Made by a program: the position numbers and the translations under genes | Source of the DNA: CAAGNP01 sp964611185 | Lineage (GTDB): Bacteria; Bacteroidota; Bacteroidia; Bacteroidales; UBA932 | NCBI GenBank assembly: GCA_964611185.1 | Contig: CAZSXE010000001.1 | Coordinates: forward strand, 62,001-126,000 | DNA: 64,000 nucleotides | Direction: 5' to 3' | Notes under the pieces: generated by a model | Told to the model about the DNA's origin: nothing | What the model saw: only the letters and a program-made list of their open reading frames with translations | Databases searched by the model: none | Part shown: in pieces, positions 9,420-18,648 of the stretch | Layout of the letters: every line of letters begins with the position of its first letter | Numbering within the stretch: position 1 is the first letter of the stretch

Positions 9420-11681
9420 ATGAAAAAATATATACTATTATTATTTGTGCTTCTAAGCATATCATGTGTCAAAGATATTGACCCTGCCACATTACCCATT
9501 CCCACTGTAACGATTTCCCATGAAAATGTTTCATTCGAATCTGTTACAATCAATTGTTCACTTACAAATGTCGAGAGAATTTCCTCTTTTGGTGTTCTTT
9601 ACGGGACAGAAAGTTCTTTAAATAATGCAAAAAGCGTTACCAAAACTATTCAGAGTGGCGTTAACGAATATTCATTTTCTATTAATGGGCTTAATAGTAA
9701 TACTACATATTATTTTCGCGGCTTTGTTAAAGGAGGGAAAAATGAAATTTCCACTACTATTAATAGTTTTACCACAGCCACTATTGGTGGTGATTATATG
9801 GCTCTATCAGCCCTCTATGAGGCAACCGGTGGTGATAAATGGATTAATAAAACCAATTGGTGCATTAATGAAGATATTAGTACTTGGTATGGAGTTACTG
9901 TGGATAATGATGGGAATGTAATAGGCCTCTCTCTTGAAAACAATAACCTGTCAGGGATGATAGATGGCACCATAAATCTTAATTATTTAAAATCCTTAAA
10001 TGTCTCTTCTAATAATGAATCCTCTACAAATAAAATTTCATTTATTGATGCATCGGGTTTTCCGATGCTTGGTATGCTGTTCTCAAATAATACTAAGTTG
10101 GAAACAATTGATGTGTCCAAGAATCCAAAATTAACAGAGATTGATTGTGGAAGGAATTTATTATCGGAATTAAATGTTTCAAAAAACGAATTACTTGAAA
10201 CTCTATTTTGTTCGGCAAATAATATAACATCATTGGATCTTAGTAAAAACACTTCACTAACTAAATTGTATTGCTTAGATAATGAATTAACTACTCTTGA
10301 TCTTATGAATAATACCAAATTGCAGACTCTCTACAGTTTCTTTAACAATATGTCGAGCTTGTATATCAGACATTTGACTAATCTTGATGTATTGGAATGT
10401 GGTAATCAAAATAATGGTTTGATATTGTCTCTTTTTATTAACTCTGAGCAGAAAACTAAATGGAATAATTCATGGAGTAGCTTGAGCAATAATTCTAATA
10501 TTACTTTAGTCGAAGAAAATCCTGATAGAGCTGCTCTTCTCGCTTTTTACCAAGCGACCGGAGGTGATAACTGGATTAATAAGAATGGATGGGGTAGTGA
10601 TGAAAACATACAATCATGGTATGGTATTACTGTAAATGAAGATGGGAGAGTAATCAAAATTAAACTCAACGATAACAAGCTTTCAGGTACTATCCCCGAA
10701 TCCATATCTCTTGAATATCTTGAGGAACTTAATGTCAGCAGTACATATTCCGAATCAGATTTTTCAAAATACAATCATTTGACCTCTCTTAATGCTTACG
10801 GATTTCCTGCTCTCAAAAATTTGGATTGCAGTAGAAATGATATAACTAATTTGGATGTAAGTAATAATTCAAAACTTACTACTATCAATTTCATTAGTAA
10901 TCAAGTTTCATCATTTAAGGAGAGTCCGAGTACATATCTAACAGAAATTAATTGTAGTTTCAACCAATTAACTCAGTTGAACTTATCCAAAAATACTGCA
11001 TTGACTGTATTATTGTGTCAAAATAACCTTATTACAGATATAGATATAGCTGGTAATACCGGATTAAAATCATTGTATATTGAAAATAACAAACTTAAAA
11101 CATTGAAAACCGGAAATAATTCGGCGATGACTGAATTGGTATGCTACAATAATTCTTTATCATCGTTAAATGTACGATTGATGCCAAATTTAAATAAATT
11201 GATGGCAGGGAATCAAAAGGACGAAAATGGCGATATTAATATTTCCCTTTATCTTACTGATACTCAGCAATCTCAGTATGGAGCTACATGGTCTTCTTAT
11301 TCCGAAAACTCAAATGTAAAGTGGATTACAAACCCTCTTGTTCTCGTCACGGATGTTCCTCATGACATTACTCAAACTACAGCCGTTTCCGGTGGCAAGA
11401 TTATTGATTTAAATGGTGATACTTATACTATCACTGCCTGCGGAGTATGCTATAGTACATCAACCGGTCCCACTATTGATCTTACGACTAAAACTTCTGA
11501 TACCGCTGTCAGTGGAGTTTTCACAAGCTATGTAACCGAATTATCCCCAAATTCTACCTATTATTTAAGAGCTTATGTTTCGATTTCCACAGGTAAGACT
11601 ATTTACGGGGAAGAATATGTCTTTTCGACAAATGTAACAGGCGATAATGAAGATATGGGAGATAATGACTATGAATGGTAA
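9420..11681 (+). CDS. Leucine-rich-repeat lipoprotein with fibronectin-III-like ends
   Basis: This 753-residue protein begins with a lipoprotein signal (VLLSISCVKD). Residues ~25-120 and ~640-740 are FN3-like domains (LNSNTTYYFRGFVKGG; LSPNSTYYLRAYVS). Between them are two tandem LRR modules, each starting with a cap like YEATGGDKWINKTNWC...WYGVTVD..G.V..L.L..N.LSG and followed by ~21-residue repeats of the LxxLDxSxNxxL type. Such LRRs resemble BspA-like and plant-type LRR adhesins and suggest protein or glycan binding at the cell surface. It follows the outer-membrane protein by 15 bp and is followed 16 bp later by a lipoprotein sharing its LRR module, indicating duplication. Confidence 0.8.
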   Translation: MKKYILLLFVLLSISCVKDIDPATLPIPTVTISHENVSFESVTINCSLTNVERISSFGVLYGTESSLNNAKSVTKTIQSGVNEYSFSINGLNSNTTYYFRGFVKGGKNEISTTINSFTTATIGGDYMALSALYEATGGDKWINKTNWCINEDISTWYGVTVDNDGNVIGLSLENNNLSGMIDGTINLNYLKSLNVSSNNESSTNKISFIDASGFPMLGMLFSNNTKLETIDVSKNPKLTEIDCGRNLLSELNVSKNELLETLFCSANNITSLDLSKNTSLTKLYCLDNELTTLDLMNNTKLQTLYSFFNNMSSLYIRHLTNLDVLECGNQNNGLILSLFINSEQKTKWNNSWSSLSNNSNITLVEENPDRAALLAFYQATGGDNWINKNGWGSDENIQSWYGITVNEDGRVIKIKLNDNKLSGTIPESISLEYLEELNVSSTYSESDFSKYNHLTSLNAYGFPALKNLDCSRNDITNLDVSNNSKLTTINFISNQVSSFKESPSTYLTEINCSFNQLTQLNLSKNTALTVLLCQNNLITDIDIAGNTGLKSLYIENNKLKTLKTGNNSAMTELVCYNNSLSSLNVRLMPNLNKLMAGNQKDENGDINISLYLTDTQQSQYGATWSSYSENSNVKWITNPLVLVTDVPHDITQTTAVSGGKIIDLNGDTYTITACGVCYSTSTGPTIDLTTKTSDTAVSGVFTSYVTELSPNSTYYLRAYVSISTGKTIYGEEYVFSTNVTGDNEDMGDNDYEW
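9790..10515 (+). repeat. LRR module copy 1
   Basis: First of three copies of a ~240-270-residue coding module: aromatic cap with ATGGD.W, then LSG and L.LDxSxN repeats, ending in a W(S/K)SL(S/D)NN(S/T)N segment. Related to the copies at 10516-11325 and 13708-14700; boundaries are approximate. Confidence 0.7.
10516..11325 (+). repeat. LRR module copy 2
   Basis: Second copy, in the same gene, opening with FYQATGGDNWINKNGW and closing near TWSSYSENSNV. Protein similarity to copy 3 is visible through the cap and first repeats (KLSGTI/KLSGSI, SISLEYL/TISLEYL, GFPALKNLDC/GFPNLVELDC). Boundaries are approximate. Confidence 0.7.
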
Positions 11682-11697
11682 TTTTAAAATGACTGCT

Positions 11698-14600
11698 ATG
11701 AAAAAAAATATAATATATGTATGTTTCATCTCTGCCGTATTGTTAATCGGCGGCTGTACAAACAAAGAAGATATTACTCCATTGGGAGATAAAGTAAAAA
11801 TGACATTTAGTGCAGCAATAGAGGGTTTTCCGGAAACTAAAACTATTCTTGACGGGGGGACAGATGATGCCATACGCCCAATCTTTTGGCTTAACAATGA
11901 CTCAATCATTGTGACAAATGGTTCTACATACGGCAAATTCATAAATATAGTGAAGGAAAATACTGCTTCGGCTTTTTTTGAAGGAGAAATTTCTGTTGCT
12001 GAAAGCTATTCAGCATTATATCCCTTTAGTGAAAATATTATTTTCATCGAAAATTCATTCCATTTTATTTTAAACAGCACTCAAAAATATAGTGCAGGTA
12101 CCTTTGCTTCTGATTATTTTCCGATGGTGGCTCATAGTTCAAAATCCTCTTTCTCTTTTAAGAATATATGCGGTATTTTGGTTTTGAAATTAAAAGGAGA
12201 GGGGAGTGTTAAATCGATTACTTTTACAGGATTCGATTCTAATAATAATAATATTAAAGTATCCGGTTCTGCTAAAATAAATATGTCATACCAAGAGGTG
12301 CCTGCTCTAATATTTACCGAAGAGGCACTTGATTTTGTCACTCTCGACTGCGGTGAAGGGGTGGCTTTGAGCACAGAACAGGATACACCTTTTTATATTG
12401 TCCTTCCTCCTAATACATACAATACTTTCAAGCTTTCGATAGTATTGACTGACGGTAAAGTAATGAATAAGGTAGCCACTAAGTCTCTTACCATTAAAAG
12501 ATCGGAGAGAACCACTACATCTTCGCTTGATTTTACGGAGGATCCTGCTACCGACCTCTCAGCTAAGGGTACCTCTAACTGCTATATAGTCTCTTCAGGT
12601 GGTAACTATTCATTTAATGCCAAGATAATAGGTAACGGCGCCGAGGGGCTTCTTCCCGATATTGCGCAAAGCGATAAAAAATTCCATACTGAGAATATTA
12701 ACATCTCTCCTTTGTCGGCAAGAGTACTGTGGCAGGATACTGAGGGGTTAATATCAGGTGTCTCATTGTCCGAAGGAATAGTAAGATTTTCCGCCTCTTC
12801 TCTTAAAGGGAATGCTATCATAGCTGTATATGACAATGCCAATCCTGACGCCACAGGGAGCAATATCCTCTGGAGCTGGCATATCTGGTGCACCGATTCA
12901 CCCTCATCTCATAATTATATTAACCATAATGGTAGTCCAATTACAGTTCTTGATAGAAACTTGGGTGCTACTGCTTCGGACCCGGGTTCTTATGCGGATG
13001 CCGAAGTTGTAGCTACATTCGGGCTATTCTATCAATGGGGAAGAAAAGATCCATTCACAGGGAGTGCATCCTCCTCTTCGGGCGTGGAAAAAGCATTGTA
13101 CGGAGTAAAAAATTACATCTCTATTGAACCTACCTCTGAATTATCGGGTACTATTGCCAATACGATTAAATATCCTAATATTTGCTATTATAGCAATGGT
13201 GATTGGTTGTATTCAGAAAGGAATGATTATTTGTGGGGAAATCCTTACGGGTATAATTTCAACGCAACCGTCCCTTATTCTTCCGATGGCATCTCTGCCG
13301 ATAAAGTGATTTTACCTAAAAAATCCATCTATGATCCTTGCCCTGAAGGGTATATGGTAGCTCCCGTGGATACATGGACTCGATTTACCTCTACGGGGAT
13401 TAATTCCACTGTTTCGTCTGAATTAAATGTGGATGGATCGTTTAATAAAGGGTGGAGATTTTATTACTCTGCTGATAAATCGGGCAATACTGCATGGTAT
13501 CCTGCTTCAGGTCGCCGTGCCTTCAATAGTGGTGCTTTGGAACTAATTTCCTCTTATGGCTTCCTGTGGAGCAGTTCTCCTCTGAGCCTTGCTTCTGATA
13601 AGGGGTATATTCTCGATTATCAAAATGTGGCTGTAACCCCTTTAAGCACACCTCATCAACGCTCATACAGTTTTACTGTCCGTTGTGTGGCTGAATTATA
13701 TAAGGCAGTTAATCCTGAGAGGAAAGCTCTTGTGGCTTTTTATAATGCTACCGGAGGCGACAAATGGAAGAATAATACCAACTGGTGTTCTGATAAAGAT
13801 ATAAGCGAGTGGTATGGAGTGAAGGTTAATGGTGAGGGAAAAGTGGTAGAGATTAATTTAAAGGATAATAAACTTTCAGGGAGCATTCAAAGTACGATAT
13901 CCTTAGAATATTTGAGCCGGTTGTATGTTGGAAGCACTTTTTATCCTGCAGATACCATTAATTACAATAATTTGACATCTGTTGATGCTTCGGGATTCCC
14001 TAATTTAGTTGAATTAGATTGTGAGTTTAATGAGTTAACCTCTGTCAATGTGGGTTCCAATCCTGAATTGTATTTTTTGGCATGCGGAGGTAATTATCTT
14101 ACAGGAGTGGATGTAAGCAAGAATACCAAACTGACTTTGTTTTACTGTCAGGCCAATAAAATTACATCCATTGATGTCAGTAATAATCCCGATTTATATG
14201 AATTTGCCTGTCATGTCAATCATCTATCAAGTCTGAATGTTTCTAATAATACAGCACTCATCTGGCTTACTTTCGGAAACAATAGTATCAGCAATATAGA
14301 TTTGAGTAACAATCCTCATATAAAAACCTTGGTTCTTAATAATAATAATTTCACTAACCTTGATATTACTAATCTTACCGAATTGGTCTATTTATCTTTG
14401 GAATCGAATTCCATAACAAATTTGAACTTTAAAAATAATCCCAAGATTGAATATTGTGACTGTTCGATGAATAATATCAGTTCGCTGGATCTATCTAATA
14501 ATTCCGGAATTACCACCCTTAAATGTTATTCAAACAGACTCACTTCGCTCAGCACTTTATCTATTTTAAATCTTAGTGAGCTTATATGCGGCAGTCAGCA

Positions 14601-15825
14601 GAATGGAGCCAATATTTCTGTTGTTTTCACCTCTTTTCAAAAATCATTATGGGACAATGAATGGAAATCTCTCGATAATAATACCAATGTTACGGTAAGC
14701 ACTGGTAGAGCTGATTTAAGTTCTTCCGTGACAGCTAATTGCTACATCGTCCCATCATCCGGTGATTACTCTTTCAATGCCACTGTAATTGGCAATGGGT
14801 CGAAAGGGCTGCTCCCTGATATTGCGCAGAGCGACAAACTATTTCATACCGAAACTGTCTCCATTTCTCCTCTTTCTGTGAAAATACTTTGGCAGGATGT
14901 CGATGGTTTAATCTCCAATTTATCATTGTCCTCAGGAAAAATTAATTTTACCGCCTCTTCTTCCGAGGGAAATGCAGTTATTGCCGTTTATGACAAAGCA
15001 GATCCTGCTGCAGAGGGGGCTAAAATACTCTGGAGCTGGCATATTTGGTGTACAGATTATCCTTCAAGCATTTACTACTATAATCGTTCATGCGAACAAA
15101 TTAGGGTAATGGATAGAAACTTAGGAGCGACAGCATCTCCCTCGAATATGGGATTTCCTGAAGACTATGTTGCTACTTACGGATTATTCTACGAGTGGGG
15201 GAGAAAGGATCCGTTTTCAAGAAACTCGTCGCTTTATAGTATAGAAGCAAATTCTGCCCAAAACGGAACTATTGAGAGTACAATCGCTCATCCTTCTACC
15301 TATTATTATAACTCTACCTCTCCTTACGACTGGAAAAATGCTCCCGGCAATGATTATCTGTGGGGAAATCCATTCGGATATAACTACAATGCCACTGTAC
15401 CATATTCTTCTGATGGAACAGCCTCCGGAACTGTAATTATCCCCGAGAAATCGATATATGATCCGTGTCCGGTAGGTTATATGGTTACTTCTATGAACGC
15501 ATGGACAAGATTCACCACTACGGGAGATAATTCTTCTGTATCATCTGAATTCAATGTTAATGGATCTTTTAAAAAGGGGTGGAGTTTTTATTGCTATGGA
15601 GATAAAACAGGCAATACTACTTGGTATCCTGCCGCCGGAAGTATAGGATGCACCTCGGGCACACAATCAAATGCGGATTCTAATGGATATTATTGGAGCA
15701 GTTCTCCTGTTCAATCTGCTATACTAAACTCTGCCGCTATGTTCTTAAGCGAAAGCTATATAGATCCTCTATATAATGGTGGGGGCCATTCCAACGGTTT
15801 TTCGGTTCGCTGTGTAAAAGAATAA
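11698..15825 (+). CDS. Giant modular lipoprotein: fimbrillin-like N-terminus, two FISUMP-like domains, central LRR
   Basis: This 1375-residue protein starts at ATG 11698, chosen because the lipoprotein signal (VLLIGGCTNKE) follows directly; in-frame starts at 11689 and 11647 would add implausible leaders. Residues ~25-290 resemble fimbrillin-family domains (PETKTILDGG...PIFWLNNDSIIV). Then comes a ~380-residue unit (GNAIIAVYDNANP, LWSWHIWCTD, DRNLGATA, GLFYQWGRKDPF, IYDPCPEGYMVAP, FTVRCVAE), an LRR module, and a second copy ending FSVRCVKE at the C-terminus. These units match FISUMP-type domains, related to the C-type-lectin-like/FGE fold. Surface ligand binding is likely. The C-terminal lectin-like fold resembles diversity-generating retroelement targets, but no reverse transcriptase is present here. 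Confidence 0.8.
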   Translation: MKKNIIYVCFISAVLLIGGCTNKEDITPLGDKVKMTFSAAIEGFPETKTILDGGTDDAIRPIFWLNNDSIIVTNGSTYGKFINIVKENTASAFFEGEISVAESYSALYPFSENIIFIENSFHFILNSTQKYSAGTFASDYFPMVAHSSKSSFSFKNICGILVLKLKGEGSVKSITFTGFDSNNNNIKVSGSAKINMSYQEVPALIFTEEALDFVTLDCGEGVALSTEQDTPFYIVLPPNTYNTFKLSIVLTDGKVMNKVATKSLTIKRSERTTTSSLDFTEDPATDLSAKGTSNCYIVSSGGNYSFNAKIIGNGAEGLLPDIAQSDKKFHTENINISPLSARVLWQDTEGLISGVSLSEGIVRFSASSLKGNAIIAVYDNANPDATGSNILWSWHIWCTDSPSSHNYINHNGSPITVLDRNLGATASDPGSYADAEVVATFGLFYQWGRKDPFTGSASSSSGVEKALYGVKNYISIEPTSELSGTIANTIKYPNICYYSNGDWLYSERNDYLWGNPYGYNFNATVPYSSDGISADKVILPKKSIYDPCPEGYMVAPVDTWTRFTSTGINSTVSSELNVDGSFNKGWRFYYSADKSGNTAWYPASGRRAFNSGALELISSYGFLWSSSPLSLASDKGYILDYQNVAVTPLSTPHQRSYSFTVRCVAELYKAVNPERKALVAFYNATGGDKWKNNTNWCSDKDISEWYGVKVNGEGKVVEINLKDNKLSGSIQSTISLEYLSRLYVGSTFYPADTINYNNLTSVDASGFPNLVELDCEFNELTSVNVGSNPELYFLACGGNYLTGVDVSKNTKLTLFYCQANKITSIDVSNNPDLYEFACHVNHLSSLNVSNNTALIWLTFGNNSISNIDLSNNPHIKTLVLNNNNFTNLDITNLTELVYLSLESNSITNLNFKNNPKIEYCDCSMNNISSLDLSNNSGITTLKCYSNRLTSLSTLSILNLSELICGSQQNGANISVVFTSFQKSLWDNEWKSLDNNTNVTVSTGRADLSSSVTANCYIVPSSGDYSFNATVIGNGSKGLLPDIAQSDKLFHTETVSISPLSVKILWQDVDGLISNLSLSSGKINFTASSSEGNAVIAVYDKADPAAEGAKILWSWHIWCTDYPSSIYYYNRSCEQIRVMDRNLGATASPSNMGFPEDYVATYGLFYEWGRKDPFSRNSSLYSIEANSAQNGTIESTIAHPSTYYYNSTSPYDWKNAPGNDYLWGNPFGYNYNATVPYSSDGTASGTVIIPEKSIYDPCPVGYMVTSMNAWTRFTTTGDNSSVSSEFNVNGSFKKGWSFYCYGDKTGNTTWYPAAGSIGCTSGTQSNADSNGYYWSSSPVQSAILNSAAMFLSESYIDPLYNGGGHSNGFSVRCVKE
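12566..13695 (+). repeat. FISUMP-like coding unit, copy A
   Basis: About 380 codons from SNCYIVSSGGNYSFNAKIIG to FTVRCVAE, closely similar to copy B in the same frame. Conserved landmarks include GLLPDIAQSDK.FHTE, LWSWHIWCTD and DYLWGNP.GYN.NATVPYSSDG. It is an intragenic duplication interrupted by an LRR module. Confidence 0.8.
13708..14700 (+). repeat. LRR module copy 3
   Basis: Third LRR module, placed between the two FISUMP-like units of the giant lipoprotein. It opens with FYNATGGDKWKNNTNWC and contains more L.LDxSNN repeats than copies 1 and 2. It is the clearest evidence that modules move between these adjacent genes. Confidence 0.7.
14727..15822 (+). repeat. FISUMP-like coding unit, copy B
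   Basis: About 365 codons from ANCYIVPSSGDYSFNATVIG to the terminal FSVRCVKE. Differences from copy A cluster around the WGRKDPF-DYLWGNP stretch and near the C-terminus (YYWSSSPVQSA), the region that forms the ligand surface in lectin-like folds. Confidence 0.8.
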
Positions 15826-15843
15826 ATTATATGTTTGAATAAA

Positions 15844-16689
15844 ATGAAAATAAAAACAATTATTACATTTTTGGCAATATTCATCTCTCTTACTGTTTCG
15901 GGACAAAAAGAGGGTAAGTCTAAAACTATCAAGGGAGTTCAGGGACGATATGAAATATCCCTTGAAATTTCCGAGGCTCAGGCTCGCGAAAGGGCATTGG
16001 GCGAAGCCAAAAGAGAAGCCCTCAGACGAGGGGGGATTTCTGAAAATGTGTGGTCTGTATTTGGCTTGATTACGGCCCAGGATGGAGAAAAATTTTCAGA
16101 AGTTTATTCTGAAATGTCAATGCTTGCGCAGAACGGACTGGTAAATCTTATTTCTAATCCTCAGTACAGTATTGTCATCGATCCTACCGACAATAAAAGA
16201 TATGCGGTAGCTACTATTGATGCTCAGGTGAAGGAGGGGGAGCAGCCCGATAACACCTATCAATTAGTGGTGAATGGGGTGGATCCTGTATATAAAGTGG
16301 GGGACAAAATGCGTTTTTCCCTTAAACCCATTGCGCATGACTCCTATTTTCATGTATTTTGGTTTGATAATGATGGGACCGGTTCTATGATTTATCCCAT
16401 AAGATTAACGACAAAAGATGGCAGAATTATTGAAGAACCTCTTCGCCTGATTCCAAAAGATCATACCTTGTCTCTGCCGTGCGGTGACTCAGGATATAAA
16501 ATCAATTATCGTATTACTAAAACCAACCCTGCCAATGCTACCGAAACTATTAATGTTATAGTCGTGGCGACAAAAAAAGAGTACCGATATTTATCAGAAG
16601 AAGTGACCTTTGAATCACTTATGAAGTGGATTTTTAATATTTCTCCATCGGAGCGGACAGTTTATTATCAACTTGTGAACATCAAGTAA
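15844..16689 (+). CDS. Exported DUF4384-containing protein
   Basis: This 281-residue protein has a signal peptide (ISLTVSGQ); a TTG 9 bp upstream is less likely as start. Residues ~25-125 contain EISEAQARERALGEAKREALRRG, like the helical N-terminus of LPP20/FlgO-type envelope proteins. Residues ~145-235 match the DUF4384 pattern (YKVGDKMRFSLKPIAHDSYFHVFWFDNDGTGSMIYP). In other bacteria DUF4384 proteins often sit near caspase-like proteases, as here. It is the last gene of the operon, 18 bp after the giant lipoprotein. Its molecular role is unknown. Confidence 0.7.
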   Translation: MKIKTIITFLAIFISLTVSGQKEGKSKTIKGVQGRYEISLEISEAQARERALGEAKREALRRGGISENVWSVFGLITAQDGEKFSEVYSEMSMLAQNGLVNLISNPQYSIVIDPTDNKRYAVATIDAQVKEGEQPDNTYQLVVNGVDPVYKVGDKMRFSLKPIAHDSYFHVFWFDNDGTGSMIYPIRLTTKDGRIIEEPLRLIPKDHTLSLPCGDSGYKINYRITKTNPANATETINVIVVATKKEYRYLSEEVTFESLMKWIFNISPSERTVYYQLVNIK

Positions 16690-16699
16690 AATATTTGTA

Positions 16700-16707
16700 T
16701 ATATTTG
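16700..16707 (+). promoter_or_regulatory. Candidate -7 element (TATATTTG) for the ATP-grasp operon
   Basis: Exact TAnnTTTG match 43 bp before ATG 16751, in the 61-bp gap after the DUF4384 gene. No good -33 box at 19-21 bp was found; a TTG at 16673-16675 is 24 bp away. Confidence 0.45.
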
Positions 16708-16750
16708 CGAAAATTTATTAAGCAAATCACATTATATATAAATAGAAATA

Positions 16751-17719
16751 ATGCTTATAGGACTAACCTACGACCTGAAAAGTTATTATATAACTAAAGG
16801 TTTCTCTGTCGAAGAAGTGGCAGAGTTTGACTGCGAAAATACTATTAAATCCATTGAAAAAGTTCTAAAGGAAAGCGGTCACCAGGTGGAGCGCATCGGA
16901 TGTATTTTTCAGCTTATTTCAAAACTTCGAAGGGGCAAAAGATGGGATCTTGTCTTCAATATTGCAGAAGGAATGTACGGAATCGGGCGTGAAGCTCAGA
17001 TTCCGTGTCTTTTAGATGCATACAGAATACCTCATACTTTTTCATCTTCAGAAATTTTAGCTACTGCTCTTGATAAAGGACTTACAAATGCCATAATGCG
17101 TACTTACGGGGTTAAAACAGCTGATTTTAAGGTGGTTAGAAAGTATTCGGATGTGGCCAAAGTGAAAATTCCATTTCCATTGTTTGTAAAACCTATCGCT
17201 GAGGGGACAAGCAAGGGAATTAATCGTTTTTCAAGAATTGATAATTATGAAGTTCTGGAGAAGCAATGCAGATATATACTTGATAATTTTCATCAGCCGG
17301 CCATCGTGGAGGAATATCTTCCCGGACGAGAATTTACAGTAGGGTTACTGGGGACAGGTGATGGAGCCAAAGTGCTTGGTGTTATGGAGATTAAAGTAAT
17401 TAACGGGCCACATACTGATGCTTATACATTCGACAATAAACAGCTCTATGAGGATAGAATAGAGTATGAGGTAGTAAATGAACCAAAAGTCGCTAAATTG
17501 GCTTTGAAAGCGTGGCAGTCGCTTAATTGTAAAGATGCAGGAAGGGTAGATGTCAGAATGAATTCAAAAGATGAGCCATGCTTTATGGAGGTCAATCCGA
17601 TGGCAGGACTTAATCCCGAATATTCAGATTTGTGTATTTTATGCAGAAAAATTGGTTTTCCTTATTCCGATTTGATCAATCATATTGTCAACGAAGCTGC
17701 TAAACGAGGAATAAAATGA
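16751..17719 (+). CDS. ATP-grasp ligase, D-alanine-D-alanine ligase-like (first of pair)
   Basis: This 322-residue protein has the three-part layout of Ddl-type ATP-grasp enzymes: an N-terminal Rossmann-like domain (DLVFNIAEGMYG...QIPCLLDA), a central lobe with the ATP-binding loop (LFVKPIAEGTSKGI), and a C-terminal metal-binding region (GRVDVRMNSKDEPCFMEVNPMAGLNP). Such enzymes form an amide bond between a carboxylate, via acyl phosphate, and an amine. The next gene is a second, divergent ATP-grasp overlapping by 4 bases, then a GNAT. A housekeeping Ddl would normally sit alone or in a mur/fts cluster, so a separate small-peptide product is more likely. Substrates cannot be read from sequence. 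Confidence 0.78.
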   Translation: MLIGLTYDLKSYYITKGFSVEEVAEFDCENTIKSIEKVLKESGHQVERIGCIFQLISKLRRGKRWDLVFNIAEGMYGIGREAQIPCLLDAYRIPHTFSSSEILATALDKGLTNAIMRTYGVKTADFKVVRKYSDVAKVKIPFPLFVKPIAEGTSKGINRFSRIDNYEVLEKQCRYILDNFHQPAIVEEYLPGREFTVGLLGTGDGAKVLGVMEIKVINGPHTDAYTFDNKQLYEDRIEYEVVNEPKVAKLALKAWQSLNCKDAGRVDVRMNSKDEPCFMEVNPMAGLNPEYSDLCILCRKIGFPYSDLINHIVNEAAKRGIK

Positions 17720-18648
17720 AAATAGTTATTTTAAGAGATGACCTCGACGATTCTAATTCGCTTGACGAAATAGATAATCTTAATGAAGCAAACTTTGTAG
17801 AGTCGATTCTTCGCAAAAACCATGAAGTAAAGCAGATACCATTTGTCCCTAACCTGAATATTGTCATTGATGAGCTTATCAATGAAGCTCCCGATGTGGT
17901 TTTTAACCTTGTAGAGTCATTTTGCGGTAGCGGAGCGATGGCTATTGTCCCTGTTCAGCTTCTCGAAGTGCTCGGAATTCCATTTACAGGAAATCATATT
18001 TTTTCTCATCTTGTGAGTGCAGATAAAAATATTGCAAAACATATCCTTCAGGATAAGGGAATTCCTACCCCGAAATCGTGCTTTCTCGATGGAGCAGAAT
18101 ACATAATTAAAGCAAAAACTGAGCACGCCTCGCTCGCACTTGACGACAATTGCATTAAAACATTCTCTTCAGAGGAGGAGATGAAGCTTACCCTTTCGCA
18201 GAAAAAGAAAGAAACCGGTCTTGAATGGATTGCAGAGCAGTATATAGAGGGGAGAGAGTTCAATTGTGCCATTCTTGGGAAAGAAATTCTCCCTCCCGCC
18301 GAAATTCGCTTCGAAGATGATTTTATTGGACATAAAATTCTCACATACGAAGCAAAATGGAATGATAAATCTGATTCGTATAGACAAAGTCTTCGCCATT
18401 TCGATATTGAACAAGATATAGTAAAGCGTCTTAAAAATATCACTGAAACATGTCGCAAAAAACTAAACTTGAAAGGATATGCACGTGTGGATTTCAGAAT
18501 GGATAAATTTGGCAACCTTTTTGTGATAGATATAAATACGAACCCTTGTATCTCTCCAGACTCAGGTTTCGTGGCTATGGCCAATCAAATTGGTATTTCT
18601 AATGACAGTATGATCGAAAAAATAATATATGATGCTCTCATTTCGTAA
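17716..18648 (+). CDS. ATP-grasp ligase, D-alanine-D-alanine ligase-like (second of pair)
   Basis: This 310-residue protein overlaps the first ATP-grasp gene by 4 bases (ATGA). The N-terminal domain (PDVVFNLVESFCGSGAMAIVPVQLLEVLGIPFTG) and the C-terminal metal site (ARVDFRMDKFGNLFVIDINTNPCISPDSG) follow the Ddl plan. The glycine-rich loop differs: KAKTEHASLALD replaces the canonical EG(T/S)S(K/V)G kept in its partner. Paired, unequal ATP-grasp enzymes suggest two successive condensations with different substrates. The GNAT gene starts inside its 3' end. Confidence 0.75.
   Translation: MKIVILRDDLDDSNSLDEIDNLNEANFVESILRKNHEVKQIPFVPNLNIVIDELINEAPDVVFNLVESFCGSGAMAIVPVQLLEVLGIPFTGNHIFSHLVSADKNIAKHILQDKGIPTPKSCFLDGAEYIIKAKTEHASLALDDNCIKTFSSEEEMKLTLSQKKKETGLEWIAEQYIEGREFNCAILGKEILPPAEIRFEDDFIGHKILTYEAKWNDKSDSYRQSLRHFDIEQDIVKRLKNITETCRKKLNLKGYARVDFRMDKFGNLFVIDINTNPCISPDSGFVAMANQIGISNDSMIEKIIYDALIS

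Noticed and set aside
11647..11697. Upstream starts of the giant lipoprotein
   Set aside because: They overlap the end of the previous gene or add residues before a standard lipoprotein signal beginning at ATG 11698.
11698..16689. Complete diversity-generating retroelement
   Set aside because: Only a target-like C-terminal domain is present; no reverse transcriptase, accessory gene or template repeat was found in the window.
17716..18648. Reading the second ATP-grasp gene as the housekeeping D-Ala-D-Ala ligase
   Set aside because: Its glycine-rich loop departs from the conserved Ddl sequence and it is locked in an operon with another ligase and a GNAT, outside any cell-wall cluster; housekeeping Ddl is more likely elsewhere, though this is not proven.
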